Shown here one piece after another: positions 42,640-52,469 of a stretch of 64,000 nt of DNA (positions are counted from its first letter, which is position 1; each line of letters begins with the position of its first letter). The notes below the pieces were generated by a model. That model ran no database searches, was not told the DNA's origin, and saw only the letters and a program-made list of their open reading frames with translations. The DNA is from JAEYXS01 sp943367715. Lineage in GTDB: Bacteria; Verrucomicrobiota; Verrucomicrobiia; Limisphaerales; JAEYXS01. The stretch is from the NCBI GenBank assembly GCA_943367715.1, contig CALRJY020000029.1, forward strand, positions 18,528-82,527. Direction: 5' to 3'. Both the position numbers and the translations under genes were made by a program.

Positions 42640-43943
42640 AAAATATTTTGCGCTCAAGCTTCGCGTTGTTCGCTGCTTCGTTACTTTTCAGCTCCAACGC
42701 ATTTGCCGAAACCCTCGTCCTGAAGAACGCCACCGTCCACACCGTCACCGGCGAAACCCTTTCCCCCGGCAACGTCGTCGTGACCGATGGCAAGATCACC
42801 GCCGTCAGCAAAGATGCCACCGCCGCGGGCGCTAAAGTCATCGACCTCACCGGCCTGCACCTTTATCCCGGCCTGATCCTTCCCGCCAGTTCGCTGGGAC
42901 TTACAGAAATCAACGCCGTGCGCGCTACACAAGACACCACAGAAGTCGGCTCCTTCACGCCTGATGTGAAAGCCTGGCTCGCCGTAAATCCCGATTCCGA
43001 GCTGCTGCCCGTCGCTCGCGCCAACGGCATCACGCACTTCAATGTCGCTCCCATCGGCGGTGTTGTCGCCGGTTATTCCGGCCTCATGCAGATGACCGGT
43101 TGGACCATTGAGAGCATGGCCATCCGAACGCCCGCCGGTTTGCATCTCTACTGGCCGCAGATGGGCTTGAACGTGCGCCCGAAAGAGTTCACTGCCGACC
43201 GCAGCAAATGGAAATCGCCGGAGGACCAGGCCAAGGAACGCGATAAAAAGCTGAAGGAGATCGATGATTTCTTCGATGACGCCGAAGCCTATCGCAAAGC
43301 CCGCTCTTTGGCGGACAAGACGAAGTCTCCCCTGCCCGTCCCCGCTTGGGAAGCCATGCTGCCGATGCTGGAAGGCAAGGCACCCATCTTCATCCATGCC
43401 GATGAAACCCGCCAGATCAAGGCCGCGCTCGCGTGGGCCGAGAAACGCAAATACTCCATCGTCATCGAAGGTGCCCGCGATGCCTGGCGCGTGGCGGATA
43501 TTCTCGCGAAACAAAAAGTCCCCGTCATCTACGACCGCCTGAACGATCAACCGCCGCAAGACACCGACTCTTACGATGTGCAGTTCAAAGCGCCTGCCGT
43601 GTTGCAGAAAGCTGGTGTGAAAGTCCTCTTCAATGAAGGCATGGATTCCGGCAACGCCACCTTCGCCCGGAATCTCCCCCACTCCGCCGGTACGGCCATC
43701 GCGTATGGATTGCCCGAAGCAGAAGCCTTAAAGAGCATCACCCTCTATCCCGCGCAAGTGTTAGGCGTAGCCGACAGACTCGGCTCTATCGAAGCGGGTA
43801 AGGAAGCCTCCCTCATCGCCAGCAGCGGCCCCATCCTCGACATCCGCTCCACTGTGAAACATATGTGGATCAAAGGCAGCGAAGTGAGCCTCGAAAGCCG
43901 CCATACCAAGCTCTATGAGAAGTATAAGAGCCGGCCGAAATAA
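42636..43943 (+). CDS. Exported amidohydrolase-like protein without HxH metal motif
   Basis: A 435-residue protein, signal peptide FALFAASLLFSSNAFAE, starting at a GTG that overlaps the preceding stop. It shows the amidohydrolase frame (LVLKNATVHTVTGETLSPGN at the start; KSITLYPAQVLGVADRLGS and AGKEASLIASSGPILDIRS at the end). At the HxH position it reads LYPGLILPASSLGL, so the usual metal ligands are missing. A degenerate but folded partner subunit of the double-domain protein upstream is the simplest reading. It ends 6 bp before the convergent receiver gene. Confidence 0.8.
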   Translation: MKNILRSSFALFAASLLFSSNAFAETLVLKNATVHTVTGETLSPGNVVVTDGKITAVSKDATAAGAKVIDLTGLHLYPGLILPASSLGLTEINAVRATQDTTEVGSFTPDVKAWLAVNPDSELLPVARANGITHFNVAPIGGVVAGYSGLMQMTGWTIESMAIRTPAGLHLYWPQMGLNVRPKEFTADRSKWKSPEDQAKERDKKLKEIDDFFDDAEAYRKARSLADKTKSPLPVPAWEAMLPMLEGKAPIFIHADETRQIKAALAWAEKRKYSIVIEGARDAWRVADILAKQKVPVIYDRLNDQPPQDTDSYDVQFKAPAVLQKAGVKVLFNEGMDSGNATFARNLPHSAGTAIAYGLPEAEALKSITLYPAQVLGVADRLGSIEAGKEASLIASSGPILDIRSTVKHMWIKGSEVSLESRHTKLYEKYKSRPK

Positions 43944-43949
43944 CCTGTC

Positions 43950-44330
43950 TCATTTCCCGGTAGATTCAGCGAGCACCTCGCTGACCGTTTGCTGTAGCAG
44001 CTCGATGGAAAAAGGCTTTTTCAGGACCGCCTTTGCGCCCATTTGTTTGGCGATGGGCAGATAATTTTCCGGTCCGCTGCGACCGCCTCCGGACATGGCG
44101 ATGATCTTGATCGCCTTGTTGGCTTTGCGCAGGGACATGATCAGTTCCAGCCCTTCCTTCTCGGGCATGATCAGATCGGTCAGCACCAGATCCACCTTTG
44201 CGGGATCATAAAGCCGCAGCGCTTCGTTGCCATTGGCCGCCCGGATCACCTGATGCCCTGCCCGGAGCAGCGCCTTTTCCAGCATACGTGCCAGCAACTC
44301 ATCATCGTCCGCCACCAATATTGTAGCCAT
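43950..44330 (-). CDS. Single-domain response regulator (CheY-like)
   Basis: A 126-residue receiver. The acidic pocket is in VADDDE (8-10), the phosphoacceptor is Asp52 (LVLTDLIMP), with Ser80 (IAMSGGGRSG) and Lys104/105 (VLKKPF). There is no output domain. Its start lies 1 bp after the stop of the hybrid histidine kinase, so both are translated together and it is a likely phosphotransfer target. It is closely related to a second receiver upstream of the kinase (47876-48253); the last 40 residues are nearly identical, suggesting duplication. Confidence 0.92.
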   Translation of the reverse strand: MATILVADDDELLARMLEKALLRAGHQVIRAANGNEALRLYDPAKVDLVLTDLIMPEKEGLELIMSLRKANKAIKIIAMSGGGRSGPENYLPIAKQMGAKAVLKKPFSIELLQQTVSEVLAESTGK

Positions 44331-44331
44331 G

Positions 44332-47300
44332 TCAGCGTTGCTCCTGTTTTAAGACTCGATGGACGGCTTCACACAAAGTGCGGGCGGTATTGGGTTTGAG
44401 CAGCAGCTCCTTAAAACCCGCCTCCCGCGCGGTTTCTGCCGTCATCGTGCCGCTGTATCCCGTGGTTAGGATGATGGGCAGAGTGGGCCGGATTTTCAGC
44501 AGCTCACGGGCTAGGGCCGCCCCGTTCATGGACGGCATGGTGTAATCCGTGAGGACCAGATCAAAATCGGAAGGACGCTCTCGAAAAACAGACAGCGCCG
44601 TCAGCGCACTATTCTGCACGGTTACGCGATACCCCTGCCGCTCCAGCACCGTCTTGGCGACAGTTGCCAAAGGCACCTCATCGTCCACAAAGAGGATTCG
44701 TTCACCACCGCCAGCAGGCGACGGGGACAATTTAGGTTCGGCCTCTACCGATCCGTCTTCATACGCCGGAAAATAAAGATGAAACGTGGTTCCCTGACCG
44801 GGCTGACTATGCACGGAGATGCCGCCGTCATGGCTTTTCATGATGCCATGCACCACCGAAAGACCGAGTCCCGTGCCTTCACCGGGCGCCTTGGTGGTGA
44901 AGAAAGGTTCGTAGATACGGTCCTGAGTGGTTTGATCCATGCCGCACCCCGTATCACTCACAGATAACCGGACATAGTTCCCCGGACGCAGCTCGGGATG
45001 GTCCCGCACAAAATTTTCATCTACTTTGAAATCAGCCAGCTCCACGCTCAAGGTTCCGGACGTTTCTCGCATGGCATGCCAGGCGTTTGTTCCCAGATTC
45101 ATCACTGCTTGATGAACCTCAGTAGGATCGGCCAGAGTGATCCGCGTTTTGGCGAGCTTGCTCTGGAACTCGATGGTGGCCGGGACCGTGGCGCGTAACA
45201 GCTTTAGCACCTCCCGCACCACGTGCTGCAGTTGTGCTGGCTGGCGTTTCTGTTCTCGCCTGCTGCTGAACGCCAAAATCTGCTTCACCAGATCCGTCGC
45301 GCGTCGTGAGGCCTGCGTCACGGCGTCCAGAGACTCCGTCACCGCCGGATTATCCCCCGCATCAAGCCGCGCCATTTCCGTGTAACCAAGGATGGCCCCT
45401 AAAATATTGTTAAAATCATGGGCTACGCCGCCGGCCAGCTGGCCGATGGCTTCCATCTTTTGCGCCTGCCGCAACTGCTGCTCCAGTTTGGCCCGCTCGG
45501 CTTGCGAAAGCAGCAGCGAGACGAGATTGGCGACCGCCACGGCAAAGGTCTGTTCATCCGCCGTCCATTCCCTTTTGGGACCCACCTGTTCACAGCAAAG
45601 GACACCCACGGGATGGCCTTCCGCTTGCAGGTGGGTATCCAGCATGGAATTGATGCCCAAGGGACGGAGATAAACGTCGGAAAACTCCCGGGTCCTGGGA
45701 TCAGCATGTGCATCGTGGGCATCAATGATTTCCGACTCCTTCAAGGCGGCGAAATAGCCGGGGAAATGCTCGCGCTGCAGGATGGTGCCCTCGGAATGTC
45801 GTTGCGCGGACTTTTCAAAGAGTTCCACGCATACGATCGATTGCTGATCCGGGCCATAACGCCAAATGCTGGCCCGGTCCACTTCCAGCGTCCGGGCCGT
45901 GATCTCGGTGATTTCTTTGAGGATGCTCGGCAGATCACCGCGATGCCGGGAATAGCTCCGGGCCAGACTGCTGATGGCCGCCTCTTGCCGTGCGTAACGG
46001 GCGTTCATCGCCTGCAACGCCAGTTCATTTTCTTTGCGTTGGGTGATTTCCTGAACCACTGCAGAAGTGCGGAGCGGATGGCCCTGGCTGTCGCGGATCA
46101 ATACCGCATTGACCTCCACCCAGATCACACGGCCGTCCTTGCGAAGGTAACGTTTGTTCCGGTGAAAGACGCTTTCTTCCCCTTTTATCAGTCTCTCCAT
46201 CGTCAACCGGTCTTGCTGACCCTCCTCAGGATGATTCAGTTGATAAAACGTCATGTCCAGCAACTCCGCCTCGGAATACCCGGTGATCTGGCAGAACTTG
46301 GCATTCACGCGCAGCATCTTCCCCGTCCGGAAATCCGCCTGCACCTGTCCCACCACTGCCATCTCGAAACTCGTGCGGAATTGGGCTTCACTTTCGATCA
46401 AGGCCTCTTCGGTACGTTTACGTTCCGTGATGTCCACCACTGTGCCGGTATAGCCGATCAGCCGTTTGCCTTCATAAATGCTCGTGGCTCTTGCATGTAA
46501 AAAACGCACATCGCCGTCTGACCGCAGCCAGCGGGCTTCCAGATCATACTTGGGAGCGATGCCTTGGACAAAACGTAGCCAGCTATCCGTCACCCGCTCC
46601 CGGTCTTCCGGATGAATCGTTTGCGACCAGCGGTCGCCCAACGTTTCTTCCAATGTGACCCCAAACACCTCCTGAAAGGCCGCATTCGTATAGAGATTCC
46701 GCCCTTCCGGCGAAGTCATGAAAATTCCGACCGGCGATGAATCCGCGATGACACGCGCCCGTGCTTCACTTTCTCGCAGATCGATCTCAGCCTTCTTCCG
46801 CTGGGTGATATCCGCCCAGACACCCACGATCTCCTTGGGCTTTCCCGCTGCGTCTGTGACGAGTTGCTGACTATCCTCTACCCAGATGAATTGTCCCTCC
46901 TTATGACGGATACGATACTGGCGGTTGATATGTCCGAGTATTAAAATTTCTTTGAGCCCCGTCAGGGCGTGGGGCAAGTCATCGGGATGGACCTGCCCGA
47001 CCCACCAAGCGGGATTGAGTGCTTCTTGGATACTAAAACCAAGCAACCGGGTAATGTTCTCGCTGACCCAAGCTGGTTTGACCTCCTCTCCATCCCAACC
47101 AAGGGAATAAATAACGGCCGGGCTGTGGGTCAGCAAATGCTGCAATGTGTGATGGGCGCTGGCCAGCTCCGACTCCGCTTCATGACGTTCGGTGACATCA
47201 ATCAGTGACCCCAAGATGGTCGGACGTCCATTGTGATTGATGCGCGTGCCATGGACCTCCACGAAACGCCGCGTCCCATCTTTGCGCAAGACCTGCAAAG

Positions 47301-47580
47301 CGTAACGCACACTGCTGACTTCCCCCTCCAAACGCTTGCGGCTGTTTTCGTGGAAAAGTTCGCGATCTTCCGGTGCCACCAGCTCGATCGCCGGCAAGGT
47401 GATCAATTCATCCACCGTATAACCATGAATTTCGGCCATCCGCGGATTCACATAAACCAGAATCCCATCCTGGATCATGTAAATGCCCACAAGGGATTGC
47501 TCCACCAGCGCACGAAAACGGGCCTCCCCCGAGTCCCGTTGAATGCCCGGCGTCAGCTTCTGCTCTTCCCCTGATTCCAT
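44332..47580 (-). CDS. Hybrid sensor histidine kinase with PAS repeats, GAF and receiver
   Basis: A 1082-residue soluble sensor. Four PAS domains, several with PAC tails, fill roughly residues 15-520 (for example LVEQSLVGIYMIQDGILVYV and FQEVFGVTLEETLGD). A GAF domain follows at about 540-690 (VDRASIWRYGP, GVLCCEQVG). The HisKA motif GGVAHDFNNILG has His721. The HATPase shows NLGTNAWHAM (about 828), DTGCGMDQ and GEGTGLGLSVVHG. A receiver occupies 961-1082, phosphoacceptor Asp1012 (LVLTDYTMP). No transmembrane helix is seen, so it senses an internal signal. The ATG at 47580 is preferred to a TTG ten codons upstream. It is coupled to the receiver gene downstream. The ligands of the PAS domains are unknown. 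Confidence 0.92.
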   Translation of the reverse strand: MESGEEQKLTPGIQRDSGEARFRALVEQSLVGIYMIQDGILVYVNPRMAEIHGYTVDELITLPAIELVAPEDRELFHENSRKRLEGEVSSVRYALQVLRKDGTRRFVEVHGTRINHNGRPTILGSLIDVTERHEAESELASAHHTLQHLLTHSPAVIYSLGWDGEEVKPAWVSENITRLLGFSIQEALNPAWWVGQVHPDDLPHALTGLKEILILGHINRQYRIRHKEGQFIWVEDSQQLVTDAAGKPKEIVGVWADITQRKKAEIDLRESEARARVIADSSPVGIFMTSPEGRNLYTNAAFQEVFGVTLEETLGDRWSQTIHPEDRERVTDSWLRFVQGIAPKYDLEARWLRSDGDVRFLHARATSIYEGKRLIGYTGTVVDITERKRTEEALIESEAQFRTSFEMAVVGQVQADFRTGKMLRVNAKFCQITGYSEAELLDMTFYQLNHPEEGQQDRLTMERLIKGEESVFHRNKRYLRKDGRVIWVEVNAVLIRDSQGHPLRTSAVVQEITQRKENELALQAMNARYARQEAAISSLARSYSRHRGDLPSILKEITEITARTLEVDRASIWRYGPDQQSIVCVELFEKSAQRHSEGTILQREHFPGYFAALKESEIIDAHDAHADPRTREFSDVYLRPLGINSMLDTHLQAEGHPVGVLCCEQVGPKREWTADEQTFAVAVANLVSLLLSQAERAKLEQQLRQAQKMEAIGQLAGGVAHDFNNILGAILGYTEMARLDAGDNPAVTESLDAVTQASRRATDLVKQILAFSSRREQKRQPAQLQHVVREVLKLLRATVPATIEFQSKLAKTRITLADPTEVHQAVMNLGTNAWHAMRETSGTLSVELADFKVDENFVRDHPELRPGNYVRLSVSDTGCGMDQTTQDRIYEPFFTTKAPGEGTGLGLSVVHGIMKSHDGGISVHSQPGQGTTFHLYFPAYEDGSVEAEPKLSPSPAGGGERILFVDDEVPLATVAKTVLERQGYRVTVQNSALTALSVFRERPSDFDLVLTDYTMPSMNGAALARELLKIRPTLPIILTTGYSGTMTAETAREAGFKELLLKPNTARTLCEAVHRVLKQEQR

Positions 47581-47875
47581 TATGTTTTGCGGTGGTCGCA
47601 CTTCAGCCAATGTTTAAAGATGCTTATTAAATGCATCTTTTTCATTCCAAAACAGATTGCAAGAAAAACCCCGCGCTTGGAATGTGTCTAGTGACTGGGG
47701 AAAATCTATTACTTTTTACTTCAATTTCGCAATACTAATAGCAGTAAAAAAATATCCAATTCAGCTCGTGAATTCATGCAAATTGCACTTCAGGCTCTTT
47801 GTGATCTGTTTGAATTTTCAATCGCATGAAGCAGTCTCCCCAGATTAAAGGAAATAATTTGCAGCATCAGCCCAA

Positions 47876-48253
47876 TCAACCTTGGCTTCCCGCCAAGACC
47901 TCCATCACCGTTTGCTGTAACAGTTCGATGGAAAAAGGCTTTTTCAGAACCGCCTTTGCGCCCATGTGCGTTGCGATCGGCAGATAACCGCTGGGACCAC
48001 TCCGGCCTCCGCCTGACATCGCGACGATTTTCACCCCATCGTTCATCTTTCGCAGGGCTGCAATAAGCTCCAGACCTTCCATATCAGGCATGATCAAATC
48101 CGTGAGCACAAGGTCGATGGATTTCGGGTCGTAAAGCCTCATCGCCTCCCTGCCCTCTTTGGCCCAGATCACTTCATGACCCGCCTGCTGCAGGGTTTGC
48201 TCAACTAACCCCGCCAGCAAATCATCATCATCAACGACTAGGATTTTCGCCAT
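47876..48253 (-). CDS. Second single-domain response regulator, paralogue of the first
   Basis: A 125-residue CheY-like receiver with DDDD (8-11), Asp52 (LVLTDLIMP), the AMSGGGRSGPSGYLPIA segment and VLKKPF. It shares most residues with the receiver at 43950-44330. AAGAAG precedes the ATG at 48253; the frame is open to 48301 but those residues lack the fold. It begins 34 bp after the FAD oxidoreductase gene, and ends about 300 bp before the histidine kinase gene on the same strand. It may serve the same kinase. Confidence 0.9.
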   Translation of the reverse strand: MAKILVVDDDDLLAGLVEQTLQQAGHEVIWAKEGREAMRLYDPKSIDLVLTDLIMPDMEGLELIAALRKMNDGVKIVAMSGGGRSGPSGYLPIATHMGAKAVLKKPFSIELLQQTVMEVLAGSQG

Positions 48254-48287
48254 ACTTCTTTGTTTAAGAATCGACCTGTACCCTGCC

Positions 48288-50915
48288 TTATTCCGACACA
48301 ATCTTCAGCCAGTTCACGCACGTATTCTTTCCTTCAATCCCGGAGCCGATCTGCAACGTCAGCCACTCATCTTTCACCTCCACCGTCACCGTCTTCTGAA
48401 AGTATCTGTCTTTCTCAGTCGTGATAATGTCAGCAACAACTATGCCCTCAATCGTCACGCTTTGTCCGGATTGTTCCGTGCCGGCATCGCCAAGGCAAAT
48501 GGTGACTTGATACCGGCCATTGGGCACCGCGCATTCCCACGTCGCCTTGCTGCGCGTGAAAACGAAGGAATCCAGCTCTGACTCGCGTTGCAGATAACGG
48601 CGACGCGTGTTCTGGCTCAGATCTTCCGACCAGCCGAACATCCGCTGCGGCGTGCGCGGCAATCCCACATCCGTCAGAAAACCACCCACGGGAACTGAGT
48701 CGGCGGTGGTGAAGTTGAAGGAGCGCGTGCGGATTCCCCGCCAAACGGCTGGCTCAGTCAAAGCCGCATCCACAAACGGCGGTGCTTTCAGACGCGGCAA
48801 GGCGGCGTTCTTGTCATCAAAAGGATTCGCGTCATCGAGATCGGGAATCGAATCGCCATCTGCATCCTTCTGGCTGAACCGGACCATGGCGTGATGCGGC
48901 AACCCGCGCACGATGTCCCAGACCTTTTGGGCGTATTGGGCACGGGTGAGCTCACCTTTGGGCACTTCCATGGTCTCTTCAAAAAAACGGTGATACAGGT
49001 TGGTGCTCAGCACTGCATGACGCCATTCCGGTGAAGTCACTTCGTTTGGCTGATAGTCGATCTGGTCGCGATACAGATTCAGCCCTTGGCGAATGGCGAG
49101 CTGATTGATGGCGATGAAATTCGGATGCGAAGTCTCCAGATCGCGGAACGGCCACAGCATCACCGGTTCGCCGCCATCAAGACGCGCACAGAGCCCATCC
49201 CACACTTGCGAAAGAAACGCGAAGTCATACGGGATCTCACGCGGTTTGATACTGCGTTGCAAAGCCACCGCAGCGGTAGCGCCGCTCGCCTGCCCGATCA
49301 GGATGCATTGGTCCTGCAAGCGCACTGCCGAACTCACGATGCTGCTGTAGCCCAGATTCTTCTGCGCACCCAACAATCCATTCACCCGAATGGGGATCAG
49401 GCTGCGCAGCGGAAAGAGCGAGCGCTTGCTCTTCGTATCCCAGCCGCGTCCTTTCTTCAGATAACATTGCCACGGACCAGCCGCGCCTTCGTCCGGCAGA
49501 AACATGCGACCGGTGGGATGAAAGTCATAGACGAACTGCCACGGCGCCACGCCATCGTAATACATGATGGGTGCGTATTCATCGGGACCATTGAAATGCC
49601 GACCATCCTGTTCGCGCATCATGTAGAGCGCCTTCATGCGCAAGGACTCGCGGATGTACGGCTTGGGCGGCAGCTTGTCCGCAGTACCGAATTCATCGGT
49701 GAGCTTGAAGTTACGGAACGTGTGCGACTTGTCCGGCATGCGGTCATGCACCGCCGTCTGCAAGTGATAGAACATGCCGAGTGAATAACGCTTGGCATCT
49801 TCAAAGATGATCTGCCGCTGCTCACGCGTCATCTCCACGACATTCTTTTTCGAAGCCCCTTTCTCCGTTTTCTCCAAGGCATCCACCACGTGCTGCGGCA
49901 AGACATCGAACGGATAATCCTGGATGCTCCAATTCAACAAGATGACATCCGGGTGCTTGATCTTCAGCCCTTCGCCATCGATAAGGCGACGTTGCGTATA
50001 AATCGTCTGCTCGCCTTGATAGAACGCCTTGGCATCGGGAATCCACGGAGCATTGAACGGGCGATGCGGTTTGAAGGGCCATTTGAGCGTCTGATAATCA
50101 TCCTTCGTCATGCTCGTGGTCAGCCAGTAAGAGCGATCGTCATAATGCGCGGGCTTGGGGATGAGCGCGTTCTTGCCGGTGGATTCGATCACCAGGCAGT
50201 ACGTAATCGGGTTCATGTCCGTGATGGGATAGCCCTCGTGCGTCTCGGGCGCATTCGGCTCGCTGTATTTGCGTTTCAGGTCAGGACCGTATTCGTATTC
50301 GGCACCGGAGAGCTTTACGGCCTCGCCCCAATCGGAAGCATCGATAGTCAGCTTGGCACGGATGGTGAAGGTATCCGTCTTCCCCTTGCGACTATCACGG
50401 AAGGTGAGGCCAATCAGCGTGTTCTTGTCATCCGACAGCAAGGCACTCACGGGACACGCCCACGAGATCAGCTTGACTTGCTTGCGATCGATGTACGGCT
50501 GAAGCATCTCGCGAAAGACCTTCTCCCCTTCCGCCGGTCGAAAGGTGGTGAAGGCCGTCCACGCATTGCCGGGCTGTTTGGAGCCATACTTCTTGAGATT
50601 GGACGCTTCGATGCGGTCGCAGAACTCCTTGAACAAACCCGAACGGGGAAACGGAACCTTATTATCGATACCACGATTCTCATCCACCGCACTGACCGCT
50701 TCCGCGGTGAACTGCCCGCCCAACCATTCGATGTCATTCACCACGACGATATTCGAGACGCCCATGCGCGCGGCTTGAATGGCCGCTGCCCAACCGGATT
50801 CCGTGCCGCCTACGATAAGCAGGTCGGCGGATTGGTCCTTGGGCTGGGCACGGGCGGTGAAAGCGCAGAGGAAAAGGCACCATCCGAGCATCCATTGGGA
50901 AAGGCGTCGCGTCAT
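48288..50915 (-). CDS. Exported FAD-dependent oxidoreductase with C-terminal binding module
   Basis: An 875-residue protein with signal peptide (QWMLGWCLFLCAFTARA). The FAD-binding Rossmann motif is LLIVGGTESGWAAAI (around 33-47), then LGGQFTAEAVSAVDENRG, and RAKLTIDASDWGEAVKLSGA, which match the FAD_oxidored family (PF12831 type). After about 600 residues comes DADGDSIPDLDDANPFDD, an Asp-rich calcium-binding thrombospondin-3-like loop. The last 150 residues (GRYQVTICLGDAGTEQSGQS, EGIVVADI) resemble a malectin or carbohydrate-binding fold. Likely periplasmic or cell-surface; the substrate is unknown, perhaps a polymer-linked one. The ATG at 50915 is chosen for its signal peptide. Confidence 0.78.
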   Translation of the reverse strand: MTRRLSQWMLGWCLFLCAFTARAQPKDQSADLLIVGGTESGWAAAIQAARMGVSNIVVVNDIEWLGGQFTAEAVSAVDENRGIDNKVPFPRSGLFKEFCDRIEASNLKKYGSKQPGNAWTAFTTFRPAEGEKVFREMLQPYIDRKQVKLISWACPVSALLSDDKNTLIGLTFRDSRKGKTDTFTIRAKLTIDASDWGEAVKLSGAEYEYGPDLKRKYSEPNAPETHEGYPITDMNPITYCLVIESTGKNALIPKPAHYDDRSYWLTTSMTKDDYQTLKWPFKPHRPFNAPWIPDAKAFYQGEQTIYTQRRLIDGEGLKIKHPDVILLNWSIQDYPFDVLPQHVVDALEKTEKGASKKNVVEMTREQRQIIFEDAKRYSLGMFYHLQTAVHDRMPDKSHTFRNFKLTDEFGTADKLPPKPYIRESLRMKALYMMREQDGRHFNGPDEYAPIMYYDGVAPWQFVYDFHPTGRMFLPDEGAAGPWQCYLKKGRGWDTKSKRSLFPLRSLIPIRVNGLLGAQKNLGYSSIVSSAVRLQDQCILIGQASGATAAVALQRSIKPREIPYDFAFLSQVWDGLCARLDGGEPVMLWPFRDLETSHPNFIAINQLAIRQGLNLYRDQIDYQPNEVTSPEWRHAVLSTNLYHRFFEETMEVPKGELTRAQYAQKVWDIVRGLPHHAMVRFSQKDADGDSIPDLDDANPFDDKNAALPRLKAPPFVDAALTEPAVWRGIRTRSFNFTTADSVPVGGFLTDVGLPRTPQRMFGWSEDLSQNTRRRYLQRESELDSFVFTRSKATWECAVPNGRYQVTICLGDAGTEQSGQSVTIEGIVVADIITTEKDRYFQKTVTVEVKDEWLTLQIGSGIEGKNTCVNWLKIVSE

Positions 50916-51021
50916 AGCTGGTTCACTTGGCTGATACTGAGTCACGGTGCCACTGGTGCCCGCTCTCAGCAAGGCTCAAGGAGGGTTCGACTTCCTAAAT
51001 CACTTACGGTATCAAGGTCTC

Positions 51022-51351
51022 ATGTTTCCTTACGTCGCGAATGCAGATGACAAGCCTTGGCAACCCGGACCCTATGAAGGTGTGGAACTCAAGATCCTGC
51101 ACAAGAACCCGGAGACCGGCGGCGTGGTGGTCCTGCGCAAGTTCAAGGCGGGGGTGACTGTCCCCGCCCATACGCATCCGCTGGCGAATGAATGGGCCTA
51201 CGTCCTTTCCGGTGAATGGGTGGAATCTGGTGTCAATTATAAGCCTGGAACGACCTTCTTTGCCCCGAAAGGCACCCAACACGGACCGCATGTGGCGCAG
51301 GGTGAAGTCATCAGCCTCACGATGTTTGATGGCCCGCTCACGGTGGTGTGA
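51022..51351 (+). CDS. Small cupin protein, ChrR-type
   Basis: A 109-residue single-cupin protein. The metal-binding motifs are PAHTHPLANEWAYVLSGEW (His50, His52, Glu57) and a second His-containing segment GTQHGPHVAQGE. This is the anti-sigma/ChrR-like or dioxygenase-like cupin group; the small size favours a metal-binding or simple dioxygenase role. AAGGTCTC just upstream of the ATG at 51022 serves as ribosome-binding site. It is divergent from the FAD oxidoreductase gene. Its substrate is unknown. Confidence 0.78.
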   Translation: MFPYVANADDKPWQPGPYEGVELKILHKNPETGGVVVLRKFKAGVTVPAHTHPLANEWAYVLSGEWVESGVNYKPGTTFFAPKGTQHGPHVAQGEVISLTMFDGPLTVV

Positions 51352-51399
51352 AAAAAGGGGCGATTGACGAACGCAAGTTCATGGATTAGTGCATAAGGT

Positions 51400-52386
51400 A
51401 TGACGTCTCAAAGTGCGCAACGTTTCTGGCTGGCGATGTGTCTCATCGCGGGCCTGAGTGCGCCTTCGGCCGGAGCCGCGGAGAAGATCCAGTTTTCCAG
51501 CGGGAACAAGGGCGGGAAGAAAGAAAACTTAGCGGTGCAATCCAACAAGCCCGCCTTGCCCACCTTGGACTTCAACCGCATGGGCGGCCGGGGTTCCAAA
51601 GCGGAAGAATTGGCCCCGATGACTCCGCTCCCAGAGTCGCCCTTGCCCGAAGAGAATCTGGCGACCGGCACCAAAAAGCAGGACAAGGACTGGCTGAATC
51701 CCGAGAACAAACAAGACCGCGACGGCAAAGGCAACAAAGCGGGCCAAGACCGGGACAAAAGCAACGAAAAGGACCGGGACGAAAACAAAAAGCGCAACGA
51801 GCTCCGCGAGAGTGACAATGACCTGCGGAATCAAAAGGAGAACGACCCGCTCAAACGGGAAGAGAATCGTGATCCCCTGTTCCGGCTAAACAACAGCGGG
51901 TCATCCACGAACAAAATCGTATTTGGAGCCAGCGACCGCCGGGAAGACCAGACCTTCCAGGCACAACAGTCTCCCGGTGCACCGCTACGGACCTTTGGTG
52001 CTCCCCGGGGTGCCGGACCCAACCCCATGGAAGAGCAGAGCCGCAGCTCCGCTTTGGAGCGCTTGGGATTTGCCCAGCCCAAAGCCAACGGACCCGCAGG
52101 CGTAGGCAGCGCGGCAAATAACTCCAGTATCTTGGGTATCGGAGGCAATCAAAGCATGCGTGACCCGAATAATGGCACCTTGTCTCCTTTGATCCAATCT
52201 GGAGGTGCGCGGGATAGCAGCATCCCGGGCGGGATGCGTCCGCCGGATTCCGGCTTCCGATCCAGCTTGATGAACAACACGCCCGGAATGAACTTGGGGC
52301 CGGAAGATCGACAACCGAGAGCATCCGAGCCACCGCCCTCGGCCCGAAAGCCAGCCGTCCTGCCTGTCCCTCAACGGAAGTTTTAA
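51400..52386 (+). CDS. Secreted, largely disordered protein
   Basis: A 328-residue protein, signal peptide FWLAMCLIAGLSAPSAGAA. Residues 90-170 are a charged stretch rich in Lys, Asp, Glu, Arg and Asn (KQDRDGKGNKAGQDRDKSNE, KDRDENKKRNELRESDND). The rest is rich in Gly, Pro, Ser and Asn. No domain is recognised, and low complexity suggests intrinsic disorder. The AAGGT directly before the ATG is too close for a normal ribosome-binding site. A DHODH-like fusion gene follows after 83 bp. The role is unknown; a periplasmic or surface linker is possible. Confidence 0.65.
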   Translation: MTSQSAQRFWLAMCLIAGLSAPSAGAAEKIQFSSGNKGGKKENLAVQSNKPALPTLDFNRMGGRGSKAEELAPMTPLPESPLPEENLATGTKKQDKDWLNPENKQDRDGKGNKAGQDRDKSNEKDRDENKKRNELRESDNDLRNQKENDPLKREENRDPLFRLNNSGSSTNKIVFGASDRREDQTFQAQQSPGAPLRTFGAPRGAGPNPMEEQSRSSALERLGFAQPKANGPAGVGSAANNSSILGIGGNQSMRDPNNGTLSPLIQSGGARDSSIPGGMRPPDSGFRSSLMNNTPGMNLGPEDRQPRASEPPPSARKPAVLPVPQRKF

Positions 52387-52469
52387 GCCACTACGGTATC
52401 TTATCTGCCGTTGTCTTTTTCGGGAAACAGAAGCCTTTTCATTTCATGGCCGCCAATTAGGCTTGGCGC

